Assembly (NCBI RefSeq): GCF_018736045.1
Contig: NZ_CP076133.1
Coordinates: 496,001 to 560,000 of the forward strand
Length of the DNA: 64,000 nucleotides
Direction of reading: 5' to 3'
Origin: Flammeovirga yaeyamensis
GTDB lineage: Bacteria > Bacteroidota > Bacteroidia > Cytophagales > Flammeovirgaceae
The notes beneath the pieces are model-generated. The model was not told the DNA's origin. It saw only the letters and a program-made list of their open reading frames with translations, and searched no databases. A program made the translations under genes and the position numbers. Of this stretch, positions 25,521 to 35,554 are shown piece by piece; positions within the stretch are counted from its first letter, which is position 1, and every line of letters starts with the position of its first letter.

Positions 25521-25582
25521 TATATAACCTCTTACAAATTAATATATCACCTCTTTAAGAAGTGTTCCTCCTACTAATTTTG
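25521..25582 (+). promoter_or_regulatory. Promoter with direct-repeat operator of the first GLUG gene
   Basis: TATATAACCTCTT (25521-25533) and TATATCACCTCTT (25543-25555) differ at one base and are 22 bp apart, two helical turns. The -7 box TAATTTTG is at 25575-25582, 26 bp after the A of the second ACC. The layout fits binding of an AraC-type regulator next to RNA polymerase. Confidence 0.65.
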
Positions 25583-25633
25583 ATTAAAGCAAAATCAATT
25601 ATTACAAACTCCTTAATAAAGAACTTCATTGAA

Positions 25634-27961
25634 ATGAAAAAACGAATACAATTACTATTACTAATGGTTTGTGGCATCCTACTTCATGGGAATGCGCAAG
25701 TTATACCAACAGAAGGTGACGGCACTGCTGAAAATCCATATTTAGTTTCCTCTTTAGATCATCTAAGATGGATCTCTGAAGGAGATGGAGGATTGGGAGA
25801 TGGACAACGTTGGCAATTGCACTACAAACAAACGGCAGATATCGACGCCACTGCGACAAAAGATTGGCATAGTGGAGAAGGTTTCCGACCTATGGGAGAC
25901 CTGAATAAAAAATTTAGAGGAAGCTATGATGGGGATGGTTTTAAAATCAGCAACCTATACATCAACAGAATTGTGGATCACGTAGGTCTATTTGGTTATA
26001 TCGATGAAGCTGGTATTGTAAAGAATGTACATTTGATTGATATGAACGTGACAGGCGATCGTTTTGTAGGCGGTTTGGCTGGTTTAATGGATAATCAAAG
26101 TACATTGTCAAATAACCTTTTGACAGGAGCGATTACTGGTAGAAGATTTTTAGGAGGTATTGTCGGTGAAGCCAACAACGAATCGATTATAGAAAAAAAC
26201 ATCTCTTTTGTAACGATTACAGGTACTGGAGAAGTTGGAAACAACGACAATAGAGGTGCTGGTGGGATTGCAGGTAGAATTTACAATAAAACTCAAGTTG
26301 TCCATAATTACTTTGCAGGAGGGATAAATGTAGGAAATCAGACAGGTGGTTTATTTGCCTTATCTCATACTACTGTTGTAGTATCGAATACTTATTGGGA
26401 TACAGAAACTACAGGATTAGATATAGCCGATGCTGAAAGTAAATTTCCAGATGTAAAAGGTCTAACCACATCGGAATTTGGCGTAGCTGATAACTTTATG
26501 AATTGGGATTTTGATAATCAGTGGGCAATTGCTAAAGTGGTTTCATTGGATGATCAATTCAGACCTTTCTTCCAATCAATTACAAAAAGAACAATTGAGT
26601 TATCCGCAAACGACGATACTTTTGGAAGTGTTTCTGGAGGAGGAGTTCATCATTTAGGAAATAACGTAACAGTGACCGCCTCAGCTAACACAGCCTACAC
26701 TTTTGTGCATTGGTTAAATGGAGATGATATTGCTTCTACGGAAGCTGAATATACTTTTGAGGTGAGTGAAGATCTTTCTTTAAAAGCGGTTTTTGAAATC
26801 AAGCAGTTGACCATTACTGTCACACAAGTTGATAATGGAACAATAACTCCTGCTACCACGACAGTGGAATATGGTAGTTCTCAAAAATTCACTATCGAAG
26901 CTGCAGAAGGTTATGAAATCTTAGATGTAAAAGTAGATGATGAATCCAAAGGTGCTATAGCTGAGTATACATTTGAGGATGTAGTCGCTGATCATTCAAT
27001 TAAAGCTTCATTTAAGGAAATAGTTCTACCAACATATACAATTACGGTTACTCAAGGTGAAAATGGAACGATCACTCCAGGTACTATCGATGTGACAGAA
27101 GGGGAAGCTCAAACTTTTGAAATAACAGCTTCAGAAGGGTATGAAATTTCAGATGTATTGGTGGATGGAACCTCTGTGGGTCAAGTATCAGAATATACTT
27201 TCGAGAATGTGATGTCAACGCATACAATTACGGCTTCATTTACAGAAGTTGTTCTACCAACCTATACAATTACGGTTACTCAAGGTGAAAACGGAACGAT
27301 CACTCCAAGTACTATCGATGTGACCGAAGGAGATGATCAAACTTTTGAAATAGTACCTTCTGAAGGTTATGAAATATCAGATGTATTGGTGGATGGAGCC
27401 TCAGTGGGTCAAGTATCAACATATACTTTTGAGAATGTGATGTCAACACATACAATTACGGCATCGTTTACAGAAGTGGAAGTTCCTATTGAGAAGTTCA
27501 CGATTACCGTTATTCAAACAGAGAATGGCAACATCACACCAGAAACAATGGAAGTGGTAGCTGGTCAAAATCAGACTTTCGTGATATCTGCCAATGAAGG
27601 GTATGAAATTGAAGAACTTTTGATCGATGATGAATTAGTTGAGGTTTCAGAAAGTTATACTTTCACCGATGTACAAGCAGATCACACAATTAGTGCTATA
27701 TTTGTAGAAATTGAAGAACCACCTTTAAGTATTGATGATATTCACGGTATCAAAGTTGGACCTAATCCAACAAGCAATACGATTCAACTTTTTGGTGTAC
27801 CGCAAAATACAAACTTCACTATTCATGATGTATTGGGTAATGTTTTACTGAACGAACAAACAAATACATTAAATCAAAGAATCGATGTGAGTACATACCA
27901 AAGAGGGGTGTATATCTTGACTTTAGAAAATTATGGATCGGTAAGAATCATAAAACAATAA
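25634..27961 (+). CDS. T9SS-secreted GLUG/bacterial-repeat surface protein 1
   Basis: A 775-aa protein from ATG 25634; an upstream in-frame GTG is excluded because the promoter box lies inside that extension. Order: signal peptide (to about 22), a beta-helix-like region with GLUG-type motifs (about 25-310, e.g. VGGLAGLMDNQSTLSNNLLTG), then four to five bacterial repeats of about 76 aa (YTITVTQGENGTITPG, SEGYEISDVLVDG, YTFENVMSTHTITASF), and a type IX secretion C-terminal domain. No catalytic residues are recognised. It is probably an adhesin or glycan-binding surface protein expressed with the locus. It is paralogous to the next gene. Confidence 0.85.
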   Translation: MKKRIQLLLLMVCGILLHGNAQVIPTEGDGTAENPYLVSSLDHLRWISEGDGGLGDGQRWQLHYKQTADIDATATKDWHSGEGFRPMGDLNKKFRGSYDGDGFKISNLYINRIVDHVGLFGYIDEAGIVKNVHLIDMNVTGDRFVGGLAGLMDNQSTLSNNLLTGAITGRRFLGGIVGEANNESIIEKNISFVTITGTGEVGNNDNRGAGGIAGRIYNKTQVVHNYFAGGINVGNQTGGLFALSHTTVVVSNTYWDTETTGLDIADAESKFPDVKGLTTSEFGVADNFMNWDFDNQWAIAKVVSLDDQFRPFFQSITKRTIELSANDDTFGSVSGGGVHHLGNNVTVTASANTAYTFVHWLNGDDIASTEAEYTFEVSEDLSLKAVFEIKQLTITVTQVDNGTITPATTTVEYGSSQKFTIEAAEGYEILDVKVDDESKGAIAEYTFEDVVADHSIKASFKEIVLPTYTITVTQGENGTITPGTIDVTEGEAQTFEITASEGYEISDVLVDGTSVGQVSEYTFENVMSTHTITASFTEVVLPTYTITVTQGENGTITPSTIDVTEGDDQTFEIVPSEGYEISDVLVDGASVGQVSTYTFENVMSTHTITASFTEVEVPIEKFTITVIQTENGNITPETMEVVAGQNQTFVISANEGYEIEELLIDDELVEVSESYTFTDVQADHTISAIFVEIEEPPLSIDDIHGIKVGPNPTSNTIQLFGVPQNTNFTIHDVLGNVLLNEQTNTLNQRIDVSTYQRGVYILTLENYGSVRIIKQ
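27023..27478 (+). repeat. Tandem 228-bp duplication inside the GLUG gene
   Basis: The unit 27023-27250 is followed by a near-identical copy at 27251-27478 (76 codons each), encoding two successive bacterial repeats. Differences are mostly single silent changes. The other repeats of the gene are much more diverged, so this duplication is recent. Confidence 0.88.
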
Positions 27962-27970
27962 ATAAATGAG

Positions 27971-28018
27971 TATTAGGGAGCACTTAAACTGACTCCCTAA
28001 TATTCAACACCTTTTTTT
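27971..28018 (+). terminator. Probable terminator after GLUG gene 1
   Basis: TATTAGGGAG (27971-27980) pairs over 10 bp with CTCCCTAATA (27993-28002). A T7 run follows about 9 nt after the stem, so termination efficiency is uncertain. Confidence 0.6.
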
Positions 28019-28021
28019 AAA

Positions 28022-28061
28022 AATATCACCCTCTCAATCAGGTAACGGATAAATAAATTTG
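28022..28061 (+). promoter_or_regulatory. Promoter with operator half-site of the second GLUG gene
   Basis: AATATCACCCTCT (28022-28034) matches the half-site of the previous promoter. The -7 box TAAATTTG is at 28054-28061, again 26 bp from the A before CC. A second half-site is weak. Confidence 0.55.
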
Positions 28062-28131
28062 TGAGAGGATAGTAAATCAAGCTTTTCAAAAAGCATTAAA
28101 GGAGACAGACTTATATTAACCGACAAATGAA

Positions 28132-31100
28132 ATGAAACGATTAACTACATTTTTTCTTGTCTATTTATTAGCATTCATCACCAACGCTCAAGAAATACCA
28201 ACTAAGGGCGATGGATCTATTGCTAATCCTTACCTGATTGAGAATTTAAATCAATTAAAATGGTTAAGTGAGGGCGATACAGATATTTCGGACGAAACAA
28301 GATGGAGCATGCATTATCAATTAGTAAGTGATATTGATGCTACCGACACTAAAAATTGGAATGAAGGATTAGGGTACAGACCTATTGGCAATAGCACCAA
28401 TCCTTTCAATGGATCATTCAATGGCAATGATTTTACAATAAGTAATTTGTACAGTAACCGTCCATCAGAAAGATACATTGGTTTATTTGGCTTTTGTAAT
28501 GCGGCACTTATCGAAAATATTCAGTTGGTAAATGTGGAGTTGGTTTGTGAACGATTTGCAGGTGCATTGGCCGGTAAAATAGAAAATACCACCAAAGTAG
28601 AACATATCGTTGCTTCCGGTCAGGTGAGTGGTCAGAGAGGCATTGGAGGTGTATTTGGGGAAATAAACTTTACTTCAGAAGCAAATTATATTCTTTCATT
28701 CACCAATGTTGAAGTCGTGGAGGGAGAAAAAAATGTTGGAGGTGTAACGGGTGTTTTCTACAACAACTCATTCATAAGACATGCCTATGCAGTAGGAACT
28801 GTAAAAGGTGCTTCTGATATTGGTCCGATTGTAGGAGCAGGTCATCTCGCTAACGCTGATAAACTATGTGTTATAGAAAATAGCTACTGGGATAAAGAAA
28901 CGACAGGATTAACCACTCAAGAAGCAGTAGAAGACGAAAGAGGACTAACAACGGCTCAGTTTTCTGATGCCACGAATTTTCCGGATTGGGATTTTGATCA
29001 AGTATTTGAGGTCGCAACGCATTCATATGATTCCCAACAGCGACCTTATTTTAAGTGGTTAAATCAAGTGCGTTTGTTGGTTTATAACCCTCAGACTAAT
29101 GTTGGGTCTACCACAGGGCAGGGTAGATACACAAAAAATGAGGTAGTAGAATTGGCGGCTATTCCCAATAGTGCGTCCGTAGAATTTTCTCATTGGATTC
29201 ATCAAGAAGAAGAGGTAAGCACATTGCCAACTATTGAGGTAACGATGGATCAACCAAAATTATATCAACCATTATTTGAAGCAACTACTTACATTATTAC
29301 CACATCACCTTCTCAAAGAGGAACAATTATTCCAGAAACTGCAGAAGTGACGGAAGATAGCGAAGTGACATTTACGATCACTCCAAATTTAGGCTATGAG
29401 ATCAAAGAAGTATTGATTAATGGTGAATCTATTGGAGCGGTATATGATTTTTCGTTAAGTGGTATTACGCAAGATACGCATATTGAAATGCTATTTGATC
29501 CGATCGCTTATAGTATTCCAGAAGGGGAAGGAACGGAGACAAATCCTTATCTGATATCAACTTTAGAAGAACTTCGTTGGGTATCGGAAGGAGATACTAC
29601 TTCTGAGGTAGGAGAAGGACAACGTTGGAGGTACTATTTTCAACTCATAAGAAATATTGATGTGGCCGATTCCAAAAATTGGCATGCTGGTAAAGGTTTT
29701 AAACCACTAGGAAATTTGGACAAGCCATTTAGAGGTCATTTCGATGGACAAGGATACACACTAGAAAATATATTTATAAATAAGCCTTCAGAGCGCTATT
29801 TGGGTGTTTTTGGTTATGGTTCGGAAGGAGCAAGCATCAAAAATATGAAGGTACAGAACATTGATATTACCGGTGACCGATATTTAGGAGGACTTATTGG
29901 AAAGGCAGATAATATGATTATTGAACACGTTTCTGCTGAAGGCGAATTGAAAGGAGCAAGAATATTAGGAGGTATCGTTGGTGATTTAAACCAAGGTGCT
30001 CAACTTTCTTATGCCACCTCTTTTGTCGACATCTTAATACCAGATGATGAACGTAACACTGGCGGTATTGCGGGTACAGCCTACAATAGTGCAACAATTG
30101 CTCAATCTTATGCTGTTGGTTTAGTGACGGGTGGATCAAATACAGGAGGCATTGTTGGAAATGGACATTCTAATATTGTTGTCACAAATAGTTATTGGGA
30201 TAAAGAAACCACAGGTCAGACAAGGTCTCATAATTCAGAAGATACTTTTGGTAAGAGTACAAGTGAATTTGAAAACGAAAGTACTTTTGCCGGTTGGGAT
30301 TTTACTTCTACTTGGAGAATCATCACCAATGAAGAATGTGATGAACATCCCAGACCCTATTTATCGATGCATTATTTAACGAAAGTGATGGCCTATGCGA
30401 ATAGGAGTCATTGGGGAACGGTAAACGGAAATGGCGCTTATGAAAGTGGTGAAGAGGTAAGACTTCAGGCAGCAGCAAATAATGGATTTTACTTTATAGA
30501 ATGGCAAAAAGGAGGAGAGTTCTTAACAGACAGCCAAAACGTTACGATTACTGTAGGTGAAAATGATGAACATTTTGTGGCTGTATTTGGGGCGACTCAG
30601 TATGAAATAGATGTAGAACATTCCGAAAACGGAAAGGTAGTTCCGGGTTCCACGGTGGTAAATCATTTAGACGATATCACTTTTCAATTTATTCCAGATG
30701 AAGGTTACGATGTAGATTATGCAATCATCAATAACGATACAATCCGAGGTATTTACGAATATACTTTCCAAGCGGTCACTCACGGTCATGTAATCTTTGT
30801 ACAGTTCAAAGAATACGAACCTTTTATCTATACAATTCCTGCTATCGCTGGAGATGGTGGTTCAATTGCGCCAGAATTGGGAAGAGTAGAAGAAGGACAG
30901 GATATAGAATTCATTATCACTCCAATTGCAGGATATATAGTTGAAGATGTATTTGTAAACGGACAATCCATGGGACCTCTAACCTCTTATGTATTTGAGG
31001 AAGTATGGGATAATCATACGATTTCAGCATCATTTAGAAGGGATGATATTAATTCAATAGATGATAGAATAGGCTATATTAAAGCTTATCCCAACCCTGT

Positions 31101-31287
31101 TCAATCGAGGTTAACCTTGGAAGTGAAAAATCAGAGTCGTATTCAATTAGTTGATGTTTACGGCAGGGTAATGATCGATCAAGAATATCCAATAGGGACA
31201 CATCAAATGGACCTATCAAAGTGCACTAACGGAATTTATTTACTGATCGTAGATGGTCAGTATTATACAAAAATTAAAAAATTTTAA
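28132..31287 (+). CDS. T9SS-secreted GLUG/bacterial-repeat surface protein 2
   Basis: A 1051-aa exported protein paralogous to the previous one but with two GLUG regions (about 20-310 and 465-745), each beginning with IPxxGDGxxxNPYLI and ending in a 'NSYWDKETTG' motif, separated and followed by bacterial repeats. The C-terminus (about 975-1051) is a type IX secretion sorting domain. No enzyme motif is seen; a surface binding role is inferred. The sulfatase gene starts 2 nt after its stop (31290), so the two genes form one operon and are probably translationally coupled. Confidence 0.85.
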   Translation: MKRLTTFFLVYLLAFITNAQEIPTKGDGSIANPYLIENLNQLKWLSEGDTDISDETRWSMHYQLVSDIDATDTKNWNEGLGYRPIGNSTNPFNGSFNGNDFTISNLYSNRPSERYIGLFGFCNAALIENIQLVNVELVCERFAGALAGKIENTTKVEHIVASGQVSGQRGIGGVFGEINFTSEANYILSFTNVEVVEGEKNVGGVTGVFYNNSFIRHAYAVGTVKGASDIGPIVGAGHLANADKLCVIENSYWDKETTGLTTQEAVEDERGLTTAQFSDATNFPDWDFDQVFEVATHSYDSQQRPYFKWLNQVRLLVYNPQTNVGSTTGQGRYTKNEVVELAAIPNSASVEFSHWIHQEEEVSTLPTIEVTMDQPKLYQPLFEATTYIITTSPSQRGTIIPETAEVTEDSEVTFTITPNLGYEIKEVLINGESIGAVYDFSLSGITQDTHIEMLFDPIAYSIPEGEGTETNPYLISTLEELRWVSEGDTTSEVGEGQRWRYYFQLIRNIDVADSKNWHAGKGFKPLGNLDKPFRGHFDGQGYTLENIFINKPSERYLGVFGYGSEGASIKNMKVQNIDITGDRYLGGLIGKADNMIIEHVSAEGELKGARILGGIVGDLNQGAQLSYATSFVDILIPDDERNTGGIAGTAYNSATIAQSYAVGLVTGGSNTGGIVGNGHSNIVVTNSYWDKETTGQTRSHNSEDTFGKSTSEFENESTFAGWDFTSTWRIITNEECDEHPRPYLSMHYLTKVMAYANRSHWGTVNGNGAYESGEEVRLQAAANNGFYFIEWQKGGEFLTDSQNVTITVGENDEHFVAVFGATQYEIDVEHSENGKVVPGSTVVNHLDDITFQFIPDEGYDVDYAIINNDTIRGIYEYTFQAVTHGHVIFVQFKEYEPFIYTIPAIAGDGGSIAPELGRVEEGQDIEFIITPIAGYIVEDVFVNGQSMGPLTSYVFEEVWDNHTISASFRRDDINSIDDRIGYIKAYPNPVQSRLTLEVKNQSRIQLVDVYGRVMIDQEYPIGTHQMDLSKCTNGIYLLIVDGQYYTKIKKF

Positions 31288-31289
31288 AC

Positions 31290-32630
31290 GTGAAAAGCAA
31301 TCTAATCTTAACGCTATTGGTCAGTATATTCTTGACCTCTCACAGTTATGCTCAAAAAAAGCAGCCGAACTTTTTAATTATAGTAGCTGATGACTTGGGT
31401 TATGGAGATTTAGGAGTGTATGGTGCTAAAGATGTTCTTTCTCCAAACATCGATAAACTGGCCAAAGAAGGTACTCAGTATACCAATTTTCATACAACAT
31501 CTTCGGTGTGCTCGCCGTCAAGAGCCTCGATGTACACAGGTAAAACACCCGATTTGGTAGGTGTTCCTGGTGTAGTGAGAGTGAATGAAAGTAACTCTTT
31601 TGGGTACTTCGATCCATCGGCAACAACGATAATGGATCTTCTAAAAGAAAAAACATCTTATGAGACTTCTCTCATAGGAAAATGGCATTTGGGACATCAA
31701 TCGCCTAACCTTCCCAACGATAGAGGGTTCGACTTTTTCCATGGATGGTTAGTAGGTATGACGGATTATTACGAACATATCAGATACAAGCAAAATTGGA
31801 TGAGAAAAAATCAGGAAGAACTAGATACAAAAGGTCATGTAACTGATTTATTTACCGATTGGGCATTAGATTATTTGGATCAAGATAGAAAAGACCCTTT
31901 TATGATGTTCTTGACTTATACAGCACCTCACTCTCCTTTACAACCTCCTGCTGATTACTTGGAGAAAGTGATGAAAAGAGAAAAAGGCATTAGCGAAAAA
32001 CGTGCAAAATATGTAGCCTTAATTGAGCATATGGACAAGAGAATTGGTGATGTTGTAGCTAAGCTGAAAGAAAAAGGAGAGTTGGACAATACGGTGATCA
32101 TGTTCTTATCTGATAATGGAGGAGCATTAAACCACGGGGCCAATAACGGTGAGTTTAAAGGACAAAAAGGAGATTTATACGAAGGAGGTTTAAGAGTTCC
32201 TTTTATTGTTCGATGGAACGAAATCGAGAATAAAGGGAAAGCTTCGGATGCTTATGTATCGATAACAGATATCTTTCCAACAGTAGCGAGAATTGCAGGA
32301 GTATCTTACGAAGAAGAACTTTCTGGAATTGATCAAACCAACTTGTTTAAGAAAGGAGAAATACAAAAAGAAGATCGTGTAGACATTGCTGTGAGAAGAG
32401 GAAACAGAAGTAATTGTGTAGACGGAAGTGTCTTCTATAGCGTTCAGAAAAATGGATGGAAGTATGTTCAAAATTCAGCCTGCGAACCTTATGTTTTTTA
32501 TAACATGAACAAGGATAAAAATGAGCAGCATCCTATTCCAGCTGAAGACCTAAAGAAAAAGATGAAGAACTTCGATAAAATATTAAGAAAACATATTGTA
32601 AACTCAGGGAAAACTCCTTGGGCGAAATAG
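31290..32630 (+). CDS. Sulfatase (S1 family), exported
   Basis: A 446-aa S1 sulfatase that removes sulfate esters from glycans. Signal peptide to about residue 21; metal-binding ADDLGYGD (about 33-40); formylglycine site C74-S-P-S-R; late metal ligand motif SDNGG. It starts with GTG (31290), 2 nt after the upstream stop. Position specificity cannot be read from sequence. It is co-transcribed with the second GLUG protein and closed by a terminator, so it forms a unit separate from the following sulfatases. Confidence 0.93.
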   Translation: MKSNLILTLLVSIFLTSHSYAQKKQPNFLIIVADDLGYGDLGVYGAKDVLSPNIDKLAKEGTQYTNFHTTSSVCSPSRASMYTGKTPDLVGVPGVVRVNESNSFGYFDPSATTIMDLLKEKTSYETSLIGKWHLGHQSPNLPNDRGFDFFHGWLVGMTDYYEHIRYKQNWMRKNQEELDTKGHVTDLFTDWALDYLDQDRKDPFMMFLTYTAPHSPLQPPADYLEKVMKREKGISEKRAKYVALIEHMDKRIGDVVAKLKEKGELDNTVIMFLSDNGGALNHGANNGEFKGQKGDLYEGGLRVPFIVRWNEIENKGKASDAYVSITDIFPTVARIAGVSYEEELSGIDQTNLFKKGEIQKEDRVDIAVRRGNRSNCVDGSVFYSVQKNGWKYVQNSACEPYVFYNMNKDKNEQHPIPAEDLKKKMKNFDKILRKHIVNSGKTPWAK

Positions 32631-32648
32631 ACTCAATTGGAATTCGAT

Positions 32649-32679
32649 AAAAGAGACAGCATTTTGCTGTCTTTTTTTG
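32649..32679 (+). terminator. Terminator after the first sulfatase
   Basis: GACAGCA (32655-32661) and TGCTGTC (32665-32671) form a stem, extended by flanking A/T pairs, followed by a T7 run. Confidence 0.88.
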
Positions 32680-32745
32680 TGTTCATTTAAAAACGGAGGG
32701 ATAATGCTAAAAACTGTCCTCACGTTCTCTAATCGATGTTTTTTA

Positions 32746-32810
32746 GATATATATCCCCTTTTATTTTCAAGATATAACCCCTTTTTCGGGGTATTTTCCC
32801 TCTACATTTG
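32746..32810 (+). promoter_or_regulatory. Promoter with direct-repeat operator of the main operon
   Basis: GATATATATCCCCTT (32746-32760) and GATATAACCCCTT (32771-32783) are tandem half-sites 22-23 bp apart. The -7 box TACATTTG is at 32803-32810, 26 bp from the A before CCCC in the second half-site. The same geometry is seen before both GLUG genes. Confidence 0.65.
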
Positions 32811-32893
32811 TAAGGTGATCAAACACAAAAGATGGACGCATCTTGAAAAATATTGAAATGGATTTTTTAGCAAATTAAAAGCAAAGATCAGTT

Positions 32894-35464
32894 ATGAGAT
32901 TTGGACAAAATAAAATATTATTACTTCTTTTTATGATGATAGGGTGGCAGCTTTCTGCTCAGACTATCGAACAAAAGATTACAGCAGATTGGAAGTTTGC
33001 ACAAGCCGACAGAAAGGAGTGGTTGGACGCAAAAGTACCTGGATGTGTACACACCGATCTTTTGAGACATAAAAAAATAGCTGACCCATTTTTTGGTGAG
33101 AACGAAAAGAAGGTGCAATGGATCGATAAAAAAGATTGGATCTATAAAACATCATTTAATAACTCCATAGAAGATACTCAAAAGCAAGAATTAATTTTTG
33201 AAGGACTAGATACGTATGCAGATGTTTATTTAAACGATAAAAAGATCTTATCTGCAGATAACATGTTTAGATCTTGGACAGTAGATGTTTCACACATCAT
33301 TAAAAAAGGGAAAAACGAAATAAAGATCTATTTCCATTCTCCAATTAAAAAAGGAACCCCACTTTGGGATGCCGTAGGTTACCCATTGTATGCAATTAAC
33401 GACGATGCTAAAACAGGCAACACTGGAGATAGAAAACTTTCGGTAATGACACGTAAAGCTGGTTATCATTACGGTTGGGACTGGGGTCCACGTTTAGTTA
33501 CTTCAGGTATTTATCGTCCGATTACTTTAAAATCATGGAAAAACTCACGTATTGATAACATTCGTTACACTCAATCGAACATCACTGCCAAAAATGTAGA
33601 TGTAAAAACAGAGGTAAATATTAAGTCGGTAATTCCTGGAAATATAGAAGTAGTTATTCTAGATGCAGTGAAGGGAAAGAAATATGCATCAGAATTTTAT
33701 AATGTAAAAGAGGGAGATCAAACGCTTGCTTTAGACTTTAAAATCAAGAATCCTAAGTTATGGTGGTCGAATGGATTAGGTGATCAACATTTATATCCTA
33801 TCAAAGTACAGATCAAATCAGATGGACAGCTTTTAGATGAGAATGTACAAAACATTGGTATTCGTACGGTAGAGTTAGTTACTGAAAAAGATCAAATCGG
33901 AGAATCATTTAAAATTAGATTGAATGGTCATGATATTTTCATGAAAGGAACCAACTACATCCCTGGAGATATGTTCTTGGATAGAGTTTCTGATGAAAAA
34001 ATGGAGGAAACGATCAAAGCTTGTGCAGATGCTAACATGAACATGATTCGTGTTTGGGGCGGTGGTACATATGAAAAAGATTTGTTCTACGACCTTTGCG
34101 ATAAATACGGTTTATTGGTTTGGCAAGACTTTATGTTCGCTTGTTCACTGTATCCTGGTGATGAAGCATTTGTAGAAAATGTAAAACAGGAAGTAAAAGA
34201 CAATGTGATTCGTTTGAGAAATCACCCTTCTTTAGCCATGTGGTGTGGTAATAACGAAATTGAGTGGGCATGGTTCGGATGGGGCATCCAAAAGGAATTG
34301 AACTTATCGGAAGCAGATTCTACAAAAATTATCAACGATTACTTCAGATTATTTACCAAAGAAATTCCAGATGTTTTACATCAACACGATGATAAAGATT
34401 ACTGGGCTTCTTCTCCTTACTTTAGAAAATATGGCGACCATTTGGAAACAAAAGGCGACCGTCACCTATGGGATGTCTGGAAAGGTCCAAAACCAATGGA
34501 CTACTACAAAACGCACGTACCTAGATTTATGAGTGAGTACGGTTACCAATCGTTCCCAGAAGTACAAGTAATGAAAAAGTACGTGAAAGAGGATGAGGTG
34601 AATCTTTGGTCGAAAGGCATGAGAAATCATCAAAAAGCTAAATATGGCAACAAGCGTATCATGAAAAACTTGACAAGAGAGTTTGGTATCGACGGTAAAG
34701 ATTTTGAGAAGTTCACTTATATCTCTCAATTATATCAAGGATACGATCTAAAATTTGCCATTGAAACGCACAGAAGAAACATGCCTCACTGTATGGGATC
34801 GTTGTATTGGCAAGTAAACGATTGTTGGCCGGTAGCATCGTGGGCATCGATTGATTATGAAGGAAATTGGAAATCGGCACATTATAGAATTCAAGATGCT
34901 TACAAGAATAAAATTTCTACGGTTTCATTAGACGAAGGAGTGTACAATATCTATGTAGTATCTGATGAATTAAAAGACGAATCTGCAGAATTGAAAGTAC
35001 AAGTGCTAGACTTTGATGGAAATACAGTATTAGAACAAAAGAAGAAAGTGGCTCTTAAGGCAAACACTTCATCATTGGCTCATTCCATTAAAGCAGAAGA
35101 CTTACCAGAACAAAAAAATAACCTTGTGATGGTAACGACGCTTACACAAAAGAATAAAATCATCCATCGTAACGAATTCTATTCTGTAAAATCAAAAGAT
35201 TTGGCGTTGAGCAAAGATTACGATTTACAGAAAGAAGTAACCGCTAATAGCGATGGAAGTTATACCATCAAGTTATCATCAAATAAGTTGTTGAGAGGTG
35301 TGAGAGTGAATAGTAAAGACCACTCTGGCTGTTTAACTGATAATTATTTCGACCTTCTTCCAAGAGAAGTGAAAGTGATTAATTGGGTGCCTTCAAAAGA
35401 GAGTAACACTAATGTTTCATTCGACTTTCATACACTAAACGACGAGCAAAAGACCAATTTATAA
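32894..35464 (+). CDS. GH2 beta-mannosidase, exported
   Basis: An 856-aa exo-acting beta-mannosidase of GH2 that releases terminal beta-D-mannose. Signal peptide MRFGQNKILLLLFMMIGWQLSA; sugar-binding N-terminal domain with VPGCVHTDLL; central (beta/alpha)8 barrel with the mannosidase marks RVWGGGTYEKD and LVWQDFMFACSLYP. The acid/base is E455 in CGNNEIEW and the nucleophile E548 in MSEYGYQSFPE. Length fits the family. It is the first gene of a ten-gene operon with sulfatases and two SusC/D pairs, which implies a sulfated beta-mannose-containing glycan. Confidence 0.95.
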   Translation: MRFGQNKILLLLFMMIGWQLSAQTIEQKITADWKFAQADRKEWLDAKVPGCVHTDLLRHKKIADPFFGENEKKVQWIDKKDWIYKTSFNNSIEDTQKQELIFEGLDTYADVYLNDKKILSADNMFRSWTVDVSHIIKKGKNEIKIYFHSPIKKGTPLWDAVGYPLYAINDDAKTGNTGDRKLSVMTRKAGYHYGWDWGPRLVTSGIYRPITLKSWKNSRIDNIRYTQSNITAKNVDVKTEVNIKSVIPGNIEVVILDAVKGKKYASEFYNVKEGDQTLALDFKIKNPKLWWSNGLGDQHLYPIKVQIKSDGQLLDENVQNIGIRTVELVTEKDQIGESFKIRLNGHDIFMKGTNYIPGDMFLDRVSDEKMEETIKACADANMNMIRVWGGGTYEKDLFYDLCDKYGLLVWQDFMFACSLYPGDEAFVENVKQEVKDNVIRLRNHPSLAMWCGNNEIEWAWFGWGIQKELNLSEADSTKIINDYFRLFTKEIPDVLHQHDDKDYWASSPYFRKYGDHLETKGDRHLWDVWKGPKPMDYYKTHVPRFMSEYGYQSFPEVQVMKKYVKEDEVNLWSKGMRNHQKAKYGNKRIMKNLTREFGIDGKDFEKFTYISQLYQGYDLKFAIETHRRNMPHCMGSLYWQVNDCWPVASWASIDYEGNWKSAHYRIQDAYKNKISTVSLDEGVYNIYVVSDELKDESAELKVQVLDFDGNTVLEQKKKVALKANTSSLAHSIKAEDLPEQKNNLVMVTTLTQKNKIIHRNEFYSVKSKDLALSKDYDLQKEVTANSDGSYTIKLSSNKLLRGVRVNSKDHSGCLTDNYFDLLPREVKVINWVPSKESNTNVSFDFHTLNDEQKTNL

Positions 35465-35494
35465 GCTTAGCAAACTATCATTTATTAAGTCAAA

Positions 35495-35536
35495 GGGGAG
35501 GAAATGTGTGACTACTGACAAAGTTTACTCCTCCCC
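35495..35536 (+). other. Intercistronic stem-loop
   Basis: GGGGAGGA (35495-35502) pairs with TCCTCCCC (35529-35536) across a 26-nt loop between the beta-mannosidase and the next sulfatase. It has no T run, so it is more likely an RNA-processing or stability element than a terminator. Confidence 0.5.
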
Positions 35537-35554
35537 GCTTTAAAAAGTAAAGTA

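Noticed and set aside
25562-25633. GTG start extending the first GLUG protein by 24 residues
   Set aside because: The TAATTTTG promoter box lies within this extension, and ATG 25634 begins a normal signal peptide.
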